Source: Niabella sp.
GTDB lineage: Bacteria; Bacteroidota; Bacteroidia; Chitinophagales; Chitinophagaceae
Direction of reading: 5' to 3'
DNA: 64,000 nucleotides
NCBI RefSeq assembly: GCF_030150205.1
Contig: NZ_JASLGT010000009.1
Location: forward strand, 62,001 to 126,000
Part shown: positions 54,201-62,519 of the stretch, piece after piece
How the letters are laid out: every line of letters starts with the position of its first letter
Numbering within the stretch: position 1 is the stretch's first letter
Position numbers and translations under genes: made by a program
The notes under the pieces: model-generated
What the model was told of the DNA's origin: nothing
The model's input: only the letters and a program-made list of their open reading frames with translations
Database searches by the model: none

Positions 54201-54304
54201 AACGCTTAACAGTGCTACAAATGCCGCTAAGCATTTGAATGTTAATAGTTTTAAAAGAAACACCGGATTCTTACAGGGGACGTGTGTGTAGCTGTTAGTT
54301 TCAT

Positions 54305-54312
54305 TATATTTG
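54305..54312 (+). promoter_or_regulatory. -7 element of the PNP gene
   Basis: TATATTTG, exact TAnnTTTG match. Transcription would start at about 54318-54320, only a few bases before the ATG at 54323 but about 16 before the ATG at 54335. Confidence 0.65.
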
Positions 54313-54334
54313 CCCACACTTAATGCAGGATTTT

Positions 54335-55159
54335 ATGTCAGAATCAATTGTGGAGCAGGTACGGGAAACCGTGGCGTTTTTACAGGCGCAATACCCGGAA
54401 ACTCCGGAAGTAGGGATCGTATTGGGTAGCGGGCTGGGAAATTTTGCCGCGGCAATTTCCGTGGAAAAAGAAGTACCTTATACGGACATTCCTAATTTCC
54501 CGGTATCAACCGTAAAAGGACATTCGGGCAAATTGATTTTTGGAACCCTGGCCGGCAAAAAAGTAGTGGCCATGGCCGGGCGCTTTCATTTTTATGAAGG
54601 CTACACCCCGCAGGAGGTTGTTTTCCCCATCCGGGTGTTTAAGCTGCTGGGCATCCGGCAACTGCTGCTGAGCAATGCCGCCGGTGGCGTGAACCCGGGA
54701 TTTTCGGTGGGCGATATTATGATCATCACCGATCATATCAGTTTTGGTACCCCTAATCCGCTGGTAGGAAAAAATATTGAAGCTTGGGGCACGCGTTTTC
54801 CCGATATGAGCGAACCGTATAAAAAAAGCCTGATCACAAGGGCAAAAGAAATTTGCGGAGAAGCGGGTATCGCCATCCGCGAGGGAATATACTATGCGGT
54901 AACGGGGCCAACATTTGAAACGCGTGCAGAATACAAAATGATTCATATACTGGGAGCCGATGCGGTAGGAATGAGTACCGTACAGGAAACCATCGTGGCC
55001 AACCACATGGGGCTGGATGTTTTTGCCGTAAGCATTATTACCGACCTGGGCATCCGTGAGGAGGAAAATGTAATTACGCATGAGGAAGTACTGGAAGCAG
55101 CAAAGGCAGCAGAGCCCAAACTGGCGCATTTATTTACGGAAATGGTAGCCCGCGCATAA
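54335..55159 (+). CDS. punA: Purine nucleoside phosphorylase, PNP-I (trimeric) type
   Basis: About 274 residues. Phosphorolysis of purine nucleosides (guanosine/inosine) in salvage. Motifs: GIVLGSGLGNFA (phosphate loop), GHSGKLIFG, AGRFHFYEGY, LLLSNAAGGVNPGF, ITDHISFGTPNPL, GPTFETRAEY and GADAVGMSTVQE. The second ATG (MSESIVEQV) is preferred over 54323 because family N-termini align there and the promoter is so close. It ends 9 bp before the putative porin gene, so the two are probably co-transcribed. Confidence 0.93.
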   Translation: MSESIVEQVRETVAFLQAQYPETPEVGIVLGSGLGNFAAAISVEKEVPYTDIPNFPVSTVKGHSGKLIFGTLAGKKVVAMAGRFHFYEGYTPQEVVFPIRVFKLLGIRQLLLSNAAGGVNPGFSVGDIMIITDHISFGTPNPLVGKNIEAWGTRFPDMSEPYKKSLITRAKEICGEAGIAIREGIYYAVTGPTFETRAEYKMIHILGADAVGMSTVQETIVANHMGLDVFAVSIITDLGIREEENVITHEEVLEAAKAAEPKLAHLFTEMVARA

Positions 55160-55168
55160 AATCAATAA

Positions 55169-57220
55169 ATGAAATTCTATTTTGTTTTATTTCTTATCCT
55201 GACGGGAATTTGTGCACAGGCGCAGGATCCGTTAGGAGGCATGGGGAACCGGTTCCGGGGTATTAAAAACGTTGGCTCCGGAAGTGACAGCCTGGCCCGG
55301 AGAGATAAATTTGAAGATTCCGTTACCATCTCGTACCGCTACCTGGACACCCTGCGGACGTATAAGATGGACTCCTCTATTAACGACCTTACCAAATATT
55401 ACCCGATACCGGCTGACTATAACTATCTCGGGAACTTTGGAAATGCAGCACAATCTTATATTTTTAAACCAAGGATGCTGGCCGGCTGGGATCCGGGTTT
55501 TCATGCCTTTGATATTTACAAATATACCGTTGAAAAGGCCCGGTTCTTTACAGCAACCCGCCCTTATTCAGAGCTGAACTATATGTTAGGCACCCGCTCC
55601 GAACAGTTTATTGAGCTGATGCATACGCAGAATATCCGTCCTAACTGGAATATTCATTTTTCATACCGGCTGGTCAACTCCCCGGGACTGTTCCAGAACC
55701 AGAAGTCGGCCCATAACAATTATTACGTTACCAACTGGGTACAATCTACCAACAAGCGGTATAATAACTATATTATTATTGCCGCTAATAAATTGCAGAA
55801 TACAGAAAACGGCGGACTGGTGAACAGCTCGTATATCGATAGTGTAGACTATGCCCGGCGGGATTATATTCCCGTACGCCTGGGGGGCGGCACCCGTTAT
55901 TCTGCTGATTTTTTTAATACCAATATCACTACCGGCAACCGGTATGCAGACTTTAATGTACTGATGCGTCAGCAATATGACCTGGGCCAGAAAGATTCAC
56001 TGGTAACGGATAGTACCGTGGTTCCCCTGTTTTTTCCAAGGGTACGGTTGGAGCATACGATCCGGTACAGTAAGTATACCTTTGAGTTTACCGATGCGGC
56101 TCCCGATACCGGTTATTACCGCCGGTATTATGGTATATGGAATGGCACTCCTTCATTAGCTTTTTCAAAGCGGGACGACTGGAAGGAAATGGTGAATGAT
56201 TTTTCCATTTATACTTTTCCCGATTCAAAGAATACCCAGCAGTTTATCAAACTGGGAGCTGCGGTTCAAAACCTGTCGGGCGTATTTGATACCTTGCAGC
56301 GCAGCACCCCGCTGGAGCTGATTCAGGGCCGCGAGAAAAAGAGTTATTATAACATTTTTGGACACGGGGAATACCGCAACCGCACCAAGAACCAGAAATG
56401 GGATATGATGGTGAACGGCAAGATTTATTTTGCCGGTATGAATGCCGGTGATTACGAGGCCGGGGCCAGTATCCAGAGCCTGCTGGGTAAAAAGATCGGC
56501 AGCCTGATGCTGGGTGCGCAAAATGTGAACCGGACCCCATCTTTTTTAATGCAGAACCCCATCAGCAGCTTCTATATAATGCAGGATAACAATCCGGGTT
56601 TAAAAAAGGAGAATATCAGTCACTTGTATGCAACTATTTATCAGCCGCTGATCAAACTGGGGTTAGAGGGGCATTATTACCTGATGACCAATTACACCTA
56701 TTATACAGACTATTATAAGGTGAATCAATATAATTCCCTGTTCAACGTGGTGCAGATTGGTGTGAACAAAGTTTTTGAAGCCGGAAAAACCAAACAGTGG
56801 AAATGGCGTACGGAAGTTTATTTCCAGCAGGTAGTGGGAGGCGCGCCATTGCATGTGCCGGCCATCTATACACGGAACCGGATCGGGTACGAAGGTAAAT
56901 TGGGTTATCCCCGTCTGAATATAGCTATGGGATTTGAAGCAAAATACCGCACCAATTACAAAGGCGACGGATACTCGCCGTTGCTGGGACAATTCTTTTA
57001 CCAGGATGATCAAACGGTACAGTACCGGTTGCCCAATATTGCGGCCTACGTAAACTTCCGGATCAATTCCTTTAAAGCATTTGTACGGGCAGAGAATCTG
57101 AATACCTTCCGCAATCTTAACGGAAGCTGGGGCTTTACCAATAACAACTTTGCCTCTACGGATTATCCTTATCCCGGATTGCTGATCCGGTTGGGCGTTT
57201 TCTGGGGATTTGTGAACTAA
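55169..57220 (+). CDS. Putative porin (Porin_10 family)
   Basis: About 683 residues. Signal peptide (1-20, ...LTGICAQAQ), then a beta-barrel pattern of alternating aromatic/polar strands throughout, ending in aromatic-rich LLIRLGVFWGFVN with a terminal beta signal. Fits the Bacteroidota putative-porin family (Porin_10); the internal NYYVTNWVQSTNKRYNNYIIIAANKLQNTENGGL and HGEYRNRTKNQKWDMMVNG stretches are typical. An outer-membrane channel is likely; a role in nucleoside or base uptake is suggested only by its place 9 bp after the PNP gene. Confidence 0.82.
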   Translation: MKFYFVLFLILTGICAQAQDPLGGMGNRFRGIKNVGSGSDSLARRDKFEDSVTISYRYLDTLRTYKMDSSINDLTKYYPIPADYNYLGNFGNAAQSYIFKPRMLAGWDPGFHAFDIYKYTVEKARFFTATRPYSELNYMLGTRSEQFIELMHTQNIRPNWNIHFSYRLVNSPGLFQNQKSAHNNYYVTNWVQSTNKRYNNYIIIAANKLQNTENGGLVNSSYIDSVDYARRDYIPVRLGGGTRYSADFFNTNITTGNRYADFNVLMRQQYDLGQKDSLVTDSTVVPLFFPRVRLEHTIRYSKYTFEFTDAAPDTGYYRRYYGIWNGTPSLAFSKRDDWKEMVNDFSIYTFPDSKNTQQFIKLGAAVQNLSGVFDTLQRSTPLELIQGREKKSYYNIFGHGEYRNRTKNQKWDMMVNGKIYFAGMNAGDYEAGASIQSLLGKKIGSLMLGAQNVNRTPSFLMQNPISSFYIMQDNNPGLKKENISHLYATIYQPLIKLGLEGHYYLMTNYTYYTDYYKVNQYNSLFNVVQIGVNKVFEAGKTKQWKWRTEVYFQQVVGGAPLHVPAIYTRNRIGYEGKLGYPRLNIAMGFEAKYRTNYKGDGYSPLLGQFFYQDDQTVQYRLPNIAAYVNFRINSFKAFVRAENLNTFRNLNGSWGFTNNNFASTDYPYPGLLIRLGVFWGFVN

Positions 57221-57260
57221 GCCGGCGGTTGTTGAACAAATGCTTATACAACCTGTTTTG

Positions 57261-57289
57261 AAACCAGGCCGTCTTATAAAGGCTGGTTT
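57261..57289 (+). terminator. Hairpin after the porin gene
   Basis: AAACCAGGCC and GGCTGGTTT pair with one bulge around a 10-nt loop; the T-run is weak (TTTAATT). Probably ends the PNP-porin transcript, with incomplete termination possible. Confidence 0.5.
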
Positions 57290-57307
57290 AATTAAAATGG
57301 ATTCAAT

Positions 57308-57661
57308 ATGAAAAAATGGGCATCAATGCTCTTAGGTATGGTCATGTTATTGACTGCCTCCGGAGTTTACGCACAGGCGAAGACCGAAAAAATTGCAGTT
57401 TCCGGTAATTGCGGTATGTGCAAAAAAACGATTGAAAAGGCTGCAAAAACGGCCGGTGCGCGGGAAGCGGTTTGGGATATTTCCTCAAAAACACTGGCGG
57501 TAAAATACAATGCTAAAAATACCAGCGGCAATAAAATTCAGCAGGCTGTGGCCGATGCGGGGTACGACACGCAGGAGATTAAGGGCAATGATGCCGCTTA
57601 TGAAAAGCTGCATGCCTGCTGCCGGTATGAGCGTACAAAAACCTATGCCGCGAAGCCCTAG
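57308..57661 (+). CDS. Exported heavy-metal-associated (HMA) domain protein
   Basis: 117 residues. Signal peptide (1-23, ...SGVYAQA) followed by one HMA (ferredoxin-like) domain: GNCGMCKK with the metal pair Cys35 and Cys38, then AVWDISSKTLAVKYNAKN and VADAGYDTQEIKGNDAAYEKL. The C-terminus has a second Cys pair (HACCRYER), which may add a metal site. A Cu(I)/Zn carrier or sensor in the periplasm is the likely role. It is 21 bp before the TlpA gene and part of a redox/metal group with the PepSY protein. Confidence 0.9.
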   Translation: MKKWASMLLGMVMLLTASGVYAQAKTEKIAVSGNCGMCKKTIEKAAKTAGAREAVWDISSKTLAVKYNAKNTSGNKIQQAVADAGYDTQEIKGNDAAYEKLHACCRYERTKTYAAKP

Positions 57662-57682
57662 CGGTATGCCTGCTAACAGAGG

Positions 57683-58189
57683 ATGAAAAGGGCCGTCTGT
57701 ATCGTTTTGTGGTGGTTGTCTGTGGCTGCGGCTCAGGCTCAAACAATGGTTGTCCCCACACCGGCGGTTCCGTTTGCGTTAATCGATCAGAAAGGAAGAA
57801 CTGTTTCATTAAACGACTATAGGGGCAAAACGGTGCTCGTGATTTTTTGGGCTTCCTGGTGCGCGCCCTGCAGGCTGGAGAACCGGCAGCTGGTGCGCCG
57901 GTATCACCGGTTTAAGGACCTGCCTTTTGAGATCCTTAGTATTTCGGTAGATACGGACCGTGAAAAATGGCAACGCGCCATCTCCGCAGATAAAATGACC
58001 TGGCCACAGCTGATCGATACCCCGGATGGGGAAAACAGCGCGGCCCGTAAATGGAATGCGGGCGCCTTGCCGGCATCCTTCCTGGTAAACCCGCAGGGCG
58101 CCGTCCTTGCCGTGGACGCTGCCTTACTGCCAGTAGCAGATCCCCGGGGTTTTCGCAGCCTCCTCCAAAAGCTGGCGGGCATCGAATAA
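57683..58189 (+). CDS. TlpA-like exported thiol-disulfide oxidoreductase
   Basis: 168 residues. Signal peptide (1-20, ...VAAAQAQ), then a thioredoxin fold with the TlpA/ResA-type active site FWASWCAPCRLENRQL (Cys60 and Cys63), the central STDREKWQ-containing insertion, and the cis-Pro loop ALPASFLVNPQG. Periplasmic thiol reductase or oxidase; the neighbouring exported HMA protein with two Cys pairs is a plausible substrate (inference). Confidence 0.92.
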   Translation: MKRAVCIVLWWLSVAAAQAQTMVVPTPAVPFALIDQKGRTVSLNDYRGKTVLVIFWASWCAPCRLENRQLVRRYHRFKDLPFEILSISVDTDREKWQRAISADKMTWPQLIDTPDGENSAARKWNAGALPASFLVNPQGAVLAVDAALLPVADPRGFRSLLQKLAGIE

Positions 58190-58246
58190 AACGATGCTTT
58201 TTTAAAAAATTCCCGAATTCGTAAATAACGGGAGTGCAGCCCTCGA

Positions 58247-58254
58247 TAATTTTG
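58247..58254 (+). promoter_or_regulatory. -7 element of the PepSY protein gene
   Basis: TAATTTTG, exact TAnnTTTG match, ending 7 bases before the ATG at 58261. It predicts a leaderless or near-leaderless mRNA and argues against the GTG at 58234 as the start. Confidence 0.6.
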
Positions 58255-58260
58255 CGGCCT

Positions 58261-59439
58261 ATGCAGCGGGGAAAATTCAGAAAATTCTTTAATGATATTC
58301 ATCTCTGGCTTGGACTGGCCAGCGGGATCGTACTTTTTTTGGTATGTCTTTCAGGCACCATTTATACCTTTCGTACAGAAGTAGAAGAGCGGGTGAATAA
58401 AGCCGTTTACTTCGTAGACTATAAAGCGGGAATGCAGGCGCAGTCGCTTACTGCACTGGTAGCCACAGTTGAGAAGGCACAGGGAAGCCCGGTTACCGGT
58501 ATTACCATTCCCAATCAGCCGGAAAAAGCCTGGTCCTTTTCTGTAAAGCCCAAAGGGAAAGAAAAGGGCAGGGGAAAAACCGTTTTAGTGAATCCTTATG
58601 CCGGAACCATTACGGGTGATGCGGAAACCGGAAGCAGTAAGTTCTTTATGACCGTAATGAAGCTGCACCGCTGGCTGCTGATGGAGCAGTCTACCGGGCG
58701 CATTATTGTAGGGATAGCCACTCTCATCTTTGTAGTGCTCCTGCTTTCGGGCATCATTTTATGGCTGCCCCGGAGGTTGCGTTACTGGAAACAGGGGTTC
58801 GTGATCCTGTTTTCAGGAAAGTGGAAGCGGATCAACCATGATCTGCACAATGTGCTGGGATTTTATTCCTTTATCTTTTTACTGATCATGTCGCTAACCG
58901 GTTTATGCTGGTCATTCGACTGGTATAAAAAAGGAGCGTCAACCGTATTGGGCGCGGAAGTATTTGGCGGGAAAAAAGAAAAACCGCTCAAGTCAGGGGC
59001 TTCGGGAACGGCAATGCTTTCTGCCGATGATGTATTGAAAGTGGCCAATAGCCAGTTGAGCTATACCGGCATCACACGCCTGAGTTTTCCGGCAGACAGC
59101 TCCGGAACCTTTAGCGTTTCTAAAAATAATGCGGCTTCCTGGAACAGCGCAGCAACGGACCGGGTAATGATTGATGCCTATAGCGGGGCTCTGTTAAAAA
59201 AGGAATTTTTTGCGGCGAAAACCACCGGACAAAAAATAGCATCCAGCATCCGGCCGATACATACCGGGGAGATCTATGGACTTTTTTCAAAGATCATTTA
59301 TTTTATCTGCTGTTTGATTGCCACCAGTCTGCCGGTTACCGGAACCATTATCTGGCTGAATAAACTGAAAAAGAAAAAGCCTAAAAGCAAGCATGTGAAA
59401 CTTGCAGCAAAGGCACAGCCGGTAGCGGCGGTTGTTTGA
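58261..59439 (+). CDS. PepSY-associated membrane protein (PiuB-like)
   Basis: About 392 residues. Four membrane helices (about 13-35, 148-170, 200-220 and 345-370) flank two exterior parts in the PepSY-TM layout: FRKFFNDIHLWLGLASGIVLFL, VMKLHRWLLM, NHDLHNVLGFYSFIFL and IRPIHTGEIYG each carry a conserved His, possible haem or metal ligands. Family members act with siderophore receptors or reduce ferric siderophores. Its place directly after the HMA and TlpA genes hints at metal/redox handling, but it has its own promoter. Confidence 0.88.
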   Translation: MQRGKFRKFFNDIHLWLGLASGIVLFLVCLSGTIYTFRTEVEERVNKAVYFVDYKAGMQAQSLTALVATVEKAQGSPVTGITIPNQPEKAWSFSVKPKGKEKGRGKTVLVNPYAGTITGDAETGSSKFFMTVMKLHRWLLMEQSTGRIIVGIATLIFVVLLLSGIILWLPRRLRYWKQGFVILFSGKWKRINHDLHNVLGFYSFIFLLIMSLTGLCWSFDWYKKGASTVLGAEVFGGKKEKPLKSGASGTAMLSADDVLKVANSQLSYTGITRLSFPADSSGTFSVSKNNAASWNSAATDRVMIDAYSGALLKKEFFAAKTTGQKIASSIRPIHTGEIYGLFSKIIYFICCLIATSLPVTGTIIWLNKLKKKKPKSKHVKLAAKAQPVAAVV

Positions 59440-59775
59440 GCGGATAAATAATTTGAAAATGTGGGAATGTGAAAATGTGGGAATGTGGGAATGTGAAAAT
59501 GGACAATTCTGAAATATCGGACTTCAGGCCCTGGGTCCTGTTTTCTGATTTGGATTTTGTTTTTGATATTTGAATTTCCGGCTGTTGTTTGCTTCTTGTT
59601 TTTTGCTTTTTGGTGCTTGTTTTTTTAATTTTGGTCCTTTAGAATTCAGCATTTAAGTTGTGTCTCCCGGCAACGATTCCGTAATTATTGGATGAGTGGC
59701 AGCCCTAAGGGGTGTTTGCCATTATTTATTGCTTATCTTCATTCCCGAAAAGGATTTATAAAAAAGGGGGTAAGG
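59440..59775. repeat. 336-bp gap: GTGGGAATGTGAAAAT tandem words and T-rich filler
   Basis: From 59450 to 59501 the sequence repeats GAAAATGTGGGAATGT words, the reverse complement of the 37226-37290 run. After it, 59540-59650 is T-rich filler (TTTTGATATTTGAATTTC, TTGTTTTTTGCTTTTTGG). AAGGGGGTAAGG at 59764-59775 could be a ribosome site for the LacI gene. No gene. Confidence 0.65.
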
Positions 59776-60795
59776 ATGAACATGGAACCGATCAATTTAA
59801 AAAGACTGGCGTCTCTTTTACAACTTTCTATAAGCACTGTTTCAAAAGCACTGCGCGACAGTCATGAGATCAGTGCCGATACAAAGAAGCGGGTAATGGA
59901 CCTGGCCCGTGAGCTGAACTATGAACCCAACCCTTATGCCGGCAGCCTGCGGAAGTTTAAAAGCAAAACGATCGCTGTAGTGGTGCCGGATATCATCAAT
60001 AATTTTTTCATTTTCGCCATCAAGGGTATTCAGGAAACCGCGCATGCGCGTGGATACCACGTGCTGATTTATATTACCAACGAAAACCCGGAATATGAAA
60101 AGGATGTGATCCGGCATATGACCAATGGCCGGGTAGATGGTGTGGTAATTTCCCTTACCAGCCCTATTGATGATACCGAACATCTGCAGGCCCTGCAGGA
60201 GAAAGGGTTGCCCATCGTATTTTTCGACCGGGTAGCTGAAGGGTTTAGCAACAGCAGTATTATTACCACCAATAACTATGAAAGTGCTTATAATGGCACC
60301 CGTTACCTGATCGAGCAGGGGTGCAAGCGCATTGCCCATTGCCAGGTTTCGGATAAAATTTCCATCGGTATCGACCGGTTGCAGGGATATCAAAAGGCAC
60401 TGGAAGATGCCGGCATTGGCGTACGCCCGGAGTGGATCCTTACTGCCCGGAAAGATTATATGCACGATACCGCGCTGATTGAGCAGACCCTGTTGCAGGA
60501 AGATGCTCCGGACGGATTATTTACATCTGTGGAAACGCATGCATTGATTGCCTATGATGTTTGCCGGAAACATAAGATCGATATGCCCGGGAAACTGAAA
60601 TTGCTGAGTTTTAGCAATATGCCTACGGCTCACCTGCTAAAACCATCGCTTTCGACCATCACCCAGCCCGCTTTTGAAATTGGGCAGGCGGCTGCACAGC
60701 AGCTGATCCTGGCACTGGAAAAGCCCGCCCGTTATGTTCCGGAACGCATCAATATGGATTCCATGCTGGTTAAACGGGAATCTACCGGAAAATAG
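59776..60795 (+). CDS. LacI family transcriptional regulator
   Basis: About 339 residues. N-terminal HTH (INLKRLASLLQLSISTVSKALRDSHEISADTKKR, about 5-38), hinge (MDLARELNYEPNPYAGSLRKFKSKTIAVVVPDI), and a PBP-like sensor core (about 62-335) with VDGVVISLTSPID and GCKRIAHCQVSDKISIGIDRLQGY. The ATG at 59776 (or 59782) follows AAGGGGGTAAGG; the longer frame to 59692 has no HTH-like extension. No sugar gene is adjacent, so its targets are elsewhere. An AraC-type regulator gene lies 88 bp downstream. Confidence 0.93.
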   Translation: MNMEPINLKRLASLLQLSISTVSKALRDSHEISADTKKRVMDLARELNYEPNPYAGSLRKFKSKTIAVVVPDIINNFFIFAIKGIQETAHARGYHVLIYITNENPEYEKDVIRHMTNGRVDGVVISLTSPIDDTEHLQALQEKGLPIVFFDRVAEGFSNSSIITTNNYESAYNGTRYLIEQGCKRIAHCQVSDKISIGIDRLQGYQKALEDAGIGVRPEWILTARKDYMHDTALIEQTLLQEDAPDGLFTSVETHALIAYDVCRKHKIDMPGKLKLLSFSNMPTAHLLKPSLSTITQPAFEIGQAAAQQLILALEKPARYVPERINMDSMLVKRESTGK

Positions 60796-60857
60796 CCGAT
60801 CCGTAAAAAGTACCATAAATAGCCTTGTTTGGTCCGGGCTGCCGGAAAACTGTTTTG

Positions 60858-60865
60858 TACCTTTG
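60858..60865 (+). promoter_or_regulatory. -7 element of the AraC-type gene
   Basis: TACCTTTG, exact TAnnTTTG match, 18 bases before the GTG at 60884. Supports that start. Confidence 0.6.
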
Positions 60866-60883
60866 CGGTGTCAAAATACAAGG

Positions 60884-61768
60884 GTGGTACAAAAGGAAAA
60901 AATACCTGTTTATTCAATTGGGAACATGCTGAAAGAGCCGTTACAGCAAACGGAGCTTCAGGCTGAATACTTTTCAGCCTACCTGGAAAAGCATTACGAG
61001 CACCTGCACCGGCCGCACCGGCATTCCTTTTATCATATGGTACTTTTTACTTCTGGACAAGGAACCCATACCATCGATTTTGACCATTTTGAGGTAAAAC
61101 CTTTCCAGGTATATTGCATGATCCCCGGGCAGGTGCACAGCTGGCATTTTACTTCAGCAGTAACCGGTTATGTGGTCAATTTCCCGGATCATTTTTTCCG
61201 CGACTTCCTGTTTAATCCCTATTACCTGGAGCGGTTTCCTTTTTTCAGCGGCATCAGCGGGGAAAGTGTATTTCAGCTGCCGGCGCTGCTTCACCAAAAA
61301 GTGCCGGATCTTTTTGAGGCACTCATCAGTTCGTCCCTGGATGCGGAGGTACCGCCGGATCTGAACCGGGTGCTTCTGTTGCAGATCCTGCTGCTGATGG
61401 GAAATGCCATTGCCGGCCATCCGGCAAAAGCCGTTCCCGAACAAAAGAAAATGATTTTACATAACTTGCGGCGGTTAATTGATGTGCATTACAAATCTAT
61501 ACGGCTGCCAAAGGAATATGCAGATTTATTGTACATTACCCCCAATCATCTGAATGCGTTGTGCAAGGATCTTTTGGGGCAATCGGCGGGGGAGCTGATC
61601 CGTAACCGGGTATTGCTGGAGGCTAAGCGCCTGCTGATTAATGTAAACAAAACCGTGGCTGAGATCGCTTATGAACTTAATTTCCAGGATAACTCCTATT
61701 TTAACCGCTTTTTTAAAAAATATGAGGGTGTAACGCCCGATGAATTCCGGAAACAATTTTTAAAGTAA
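60884..61768 (+). CDS. AraC family transcriptional regulator
   Basis: About 294 residues from a GTG at 60884 (VVQKEKIPVYSIGNMLKEPL, the usual start of this subgroup). The frame back to 60734 overlaps the LacI gene. A cupin-like sensor (about 25-110: HRPHRHSFYHMVLFTSGQGTHTIDF) has paired His that could bind a ligand or metal. The C-terminal HTH18 domain (about 195-290) reads YADLLYITPNHLNALCKDLLGQS and VAEIAYELNFQDNSYFNRFFKKYEGVTPDEFR. The -7 element at 60858 fits this start. Together with the LacI gene it makes a pair of orphan regulators. Confidence 0.92.
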   Translation: MVQKEKIPVYSIGNMLKEPLQQTELQAEYFSAYLEKHYEHLHRPHRHSFYHMVLFTSGQGTHTIDFDHFEVKPFQVYCMIPGQVHSWHFTSAVTGYVVNFPDHFFRDFLFNPYYLERFPFFSGISGESVFQLPALLHQKVPDLFEALISSSLDAEVPPDLNRVLLLQILLLMGNAIAGHPAKAVPEQKKMILHNLRRLIDVHYKSIRLPKEYADLLYITPNHLNALCKDLLGQSAGELIRNRVLLEAKRLLINVNKTVAEIAYELNFQDNSYFNRFFKKYEGVTPDEFRKQFLK

Positions 61769-61782
61769 CGTAATCATTATAT

Positions 61783-62250
61783 ATGGAACCTGTATCTACA
61801 ATAGCAGCCGCAACCGATAAAGAAAAAGATAAAGTACCCAGTTACCTTAATGTGGTGGCCTCCAAATGCCCCAGATGCCGGCGGCACAGCATGTTTGAGG
61901 TGAAAAATCCTTATAAATTAAAAACAACCATGCGGATGTACCAGGAGTGCCCCGTATGCAAACAACCTTTTGAGCTGGAAACCGGTTTTTATTTTGGTGC
62001 GGGCTATGTGAGTTATGCGCTGGCTGTTGCTTTAAGCGTATCTACACTGGTGGCCTGGTGGGTATTGATCGGGTTGAGTATTTATGACGACCGGTGGATC
62101 TACTGGCTGATCTTTAACGCCGTTTTTCTTATTTGTATGCAGCCGGTGCTGATGCGTATGGCACGCAGTGTGTGGCTTTCCTTTTTTGTGCGGTACGACC
62201 GGAAATGGTACGCCAACGCACCATCAAGAGTGAAGAAGCAAGGGACTTGA
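61783..62250 (+). CDS. DUF983 family membrane protein
   Basis: About 155 residues. N-terminal zinc-ribbon-like CPRCRRHSMFEVKNPY and CPVCKQPFELETGFYFGAGY, then two membrane helices (about 75-100, 105-125) and a C-terminal FFVRYDRKW. Matches DUF983, a family with no general function established. It follows the AraC-type gene by 14 bp, so may share its transcript. Confidence 0.9.
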   Translation: MEPVSTIAAATDKEKDKVPSYLNVVASKCPRCRRHSMFEVKNPYKLKTTMRMYQECPVCKQPFELETGFYFGAGYVSYALAVALSVSTLVAWWVLIGLSIYDDRWIYWLIFNAVFLICMQPVLMRMARSVWLSFFVRYDRKWYANAPSRVKKQGT

Positions 62251-62277
62251 TGTTTTCCGGAGGGGATGCGTCAAATA

Positions 62278-62336
62278 GGGGACATGGGTGACTCAGAAGA
62301 CGTAGGGTACCGGTCCCATCAGTCGCCCAGGTCCCC
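62278..62336. repeat. Long imperfect inverted repeat upstream of rpsA
   Basis: GGGGACATGGGTGACT (62278-62293) and AGTCGCCCAGGTCCCC (62321-62336) pair over 16 positions with one mismatch and one G-T wobble. The 27-nt loop contains GGGTACCGGTCCC, able to fold again. Without a T-run it is not a standard terminator. Stands between DUF983 and rpsA. Confidence 0.7.
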
Positions 62337-62479
62337 GGAAGGAAGGTGTAAACAGCCGCCCTATATTCCACAGCACCAGTGTGCGACGCAAGAATGCCGA
62401 TCGTTGTGCTGAAGCTGACTAAATGAAAATCAAATACTTACGAATAGGGAGCCAATTAGGTCATTCCCCCGGAATTTCG

Positions 62480-62487
62480 TAACTTTG
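62480..62487 (+). promoter_or_regulatory. -7 element of rpsA
   Basis: TAACTTTG, exact TAnnTTTG match, 33 bases before the rpsA ATG. The predicted leader is about 27 nt and consists nearly entirely of the following hairpin and T-run. Confidence 0.65.
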
Positions 62488-62490
62488 CAG

Positions 62491-62519
62491 TCCGAATTTA
62501 AAAACCTTCGGATTTTTTT
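62491..62519 (+). promoter_or_regulatory. Terminator-like hairpin in the rpsA leader
   Basis: TCCGAA (62491-62496) and TTCGGA (62507-62512) form a 6-bp stem around a 10-nt loop, and seven T (62513-62519) follow, ending at the ATG at 62520. Looks like an intrinsic terminator or attenuator inside the leader; it may let S1 level control its own mRNA (inference). Confidence 0.55.

Noticed and set aside
54506..55129. A 207-codon minus-strand frame opposite the PNP gene.
   Set aside because: Antisense shadow of a conserved enzyme.
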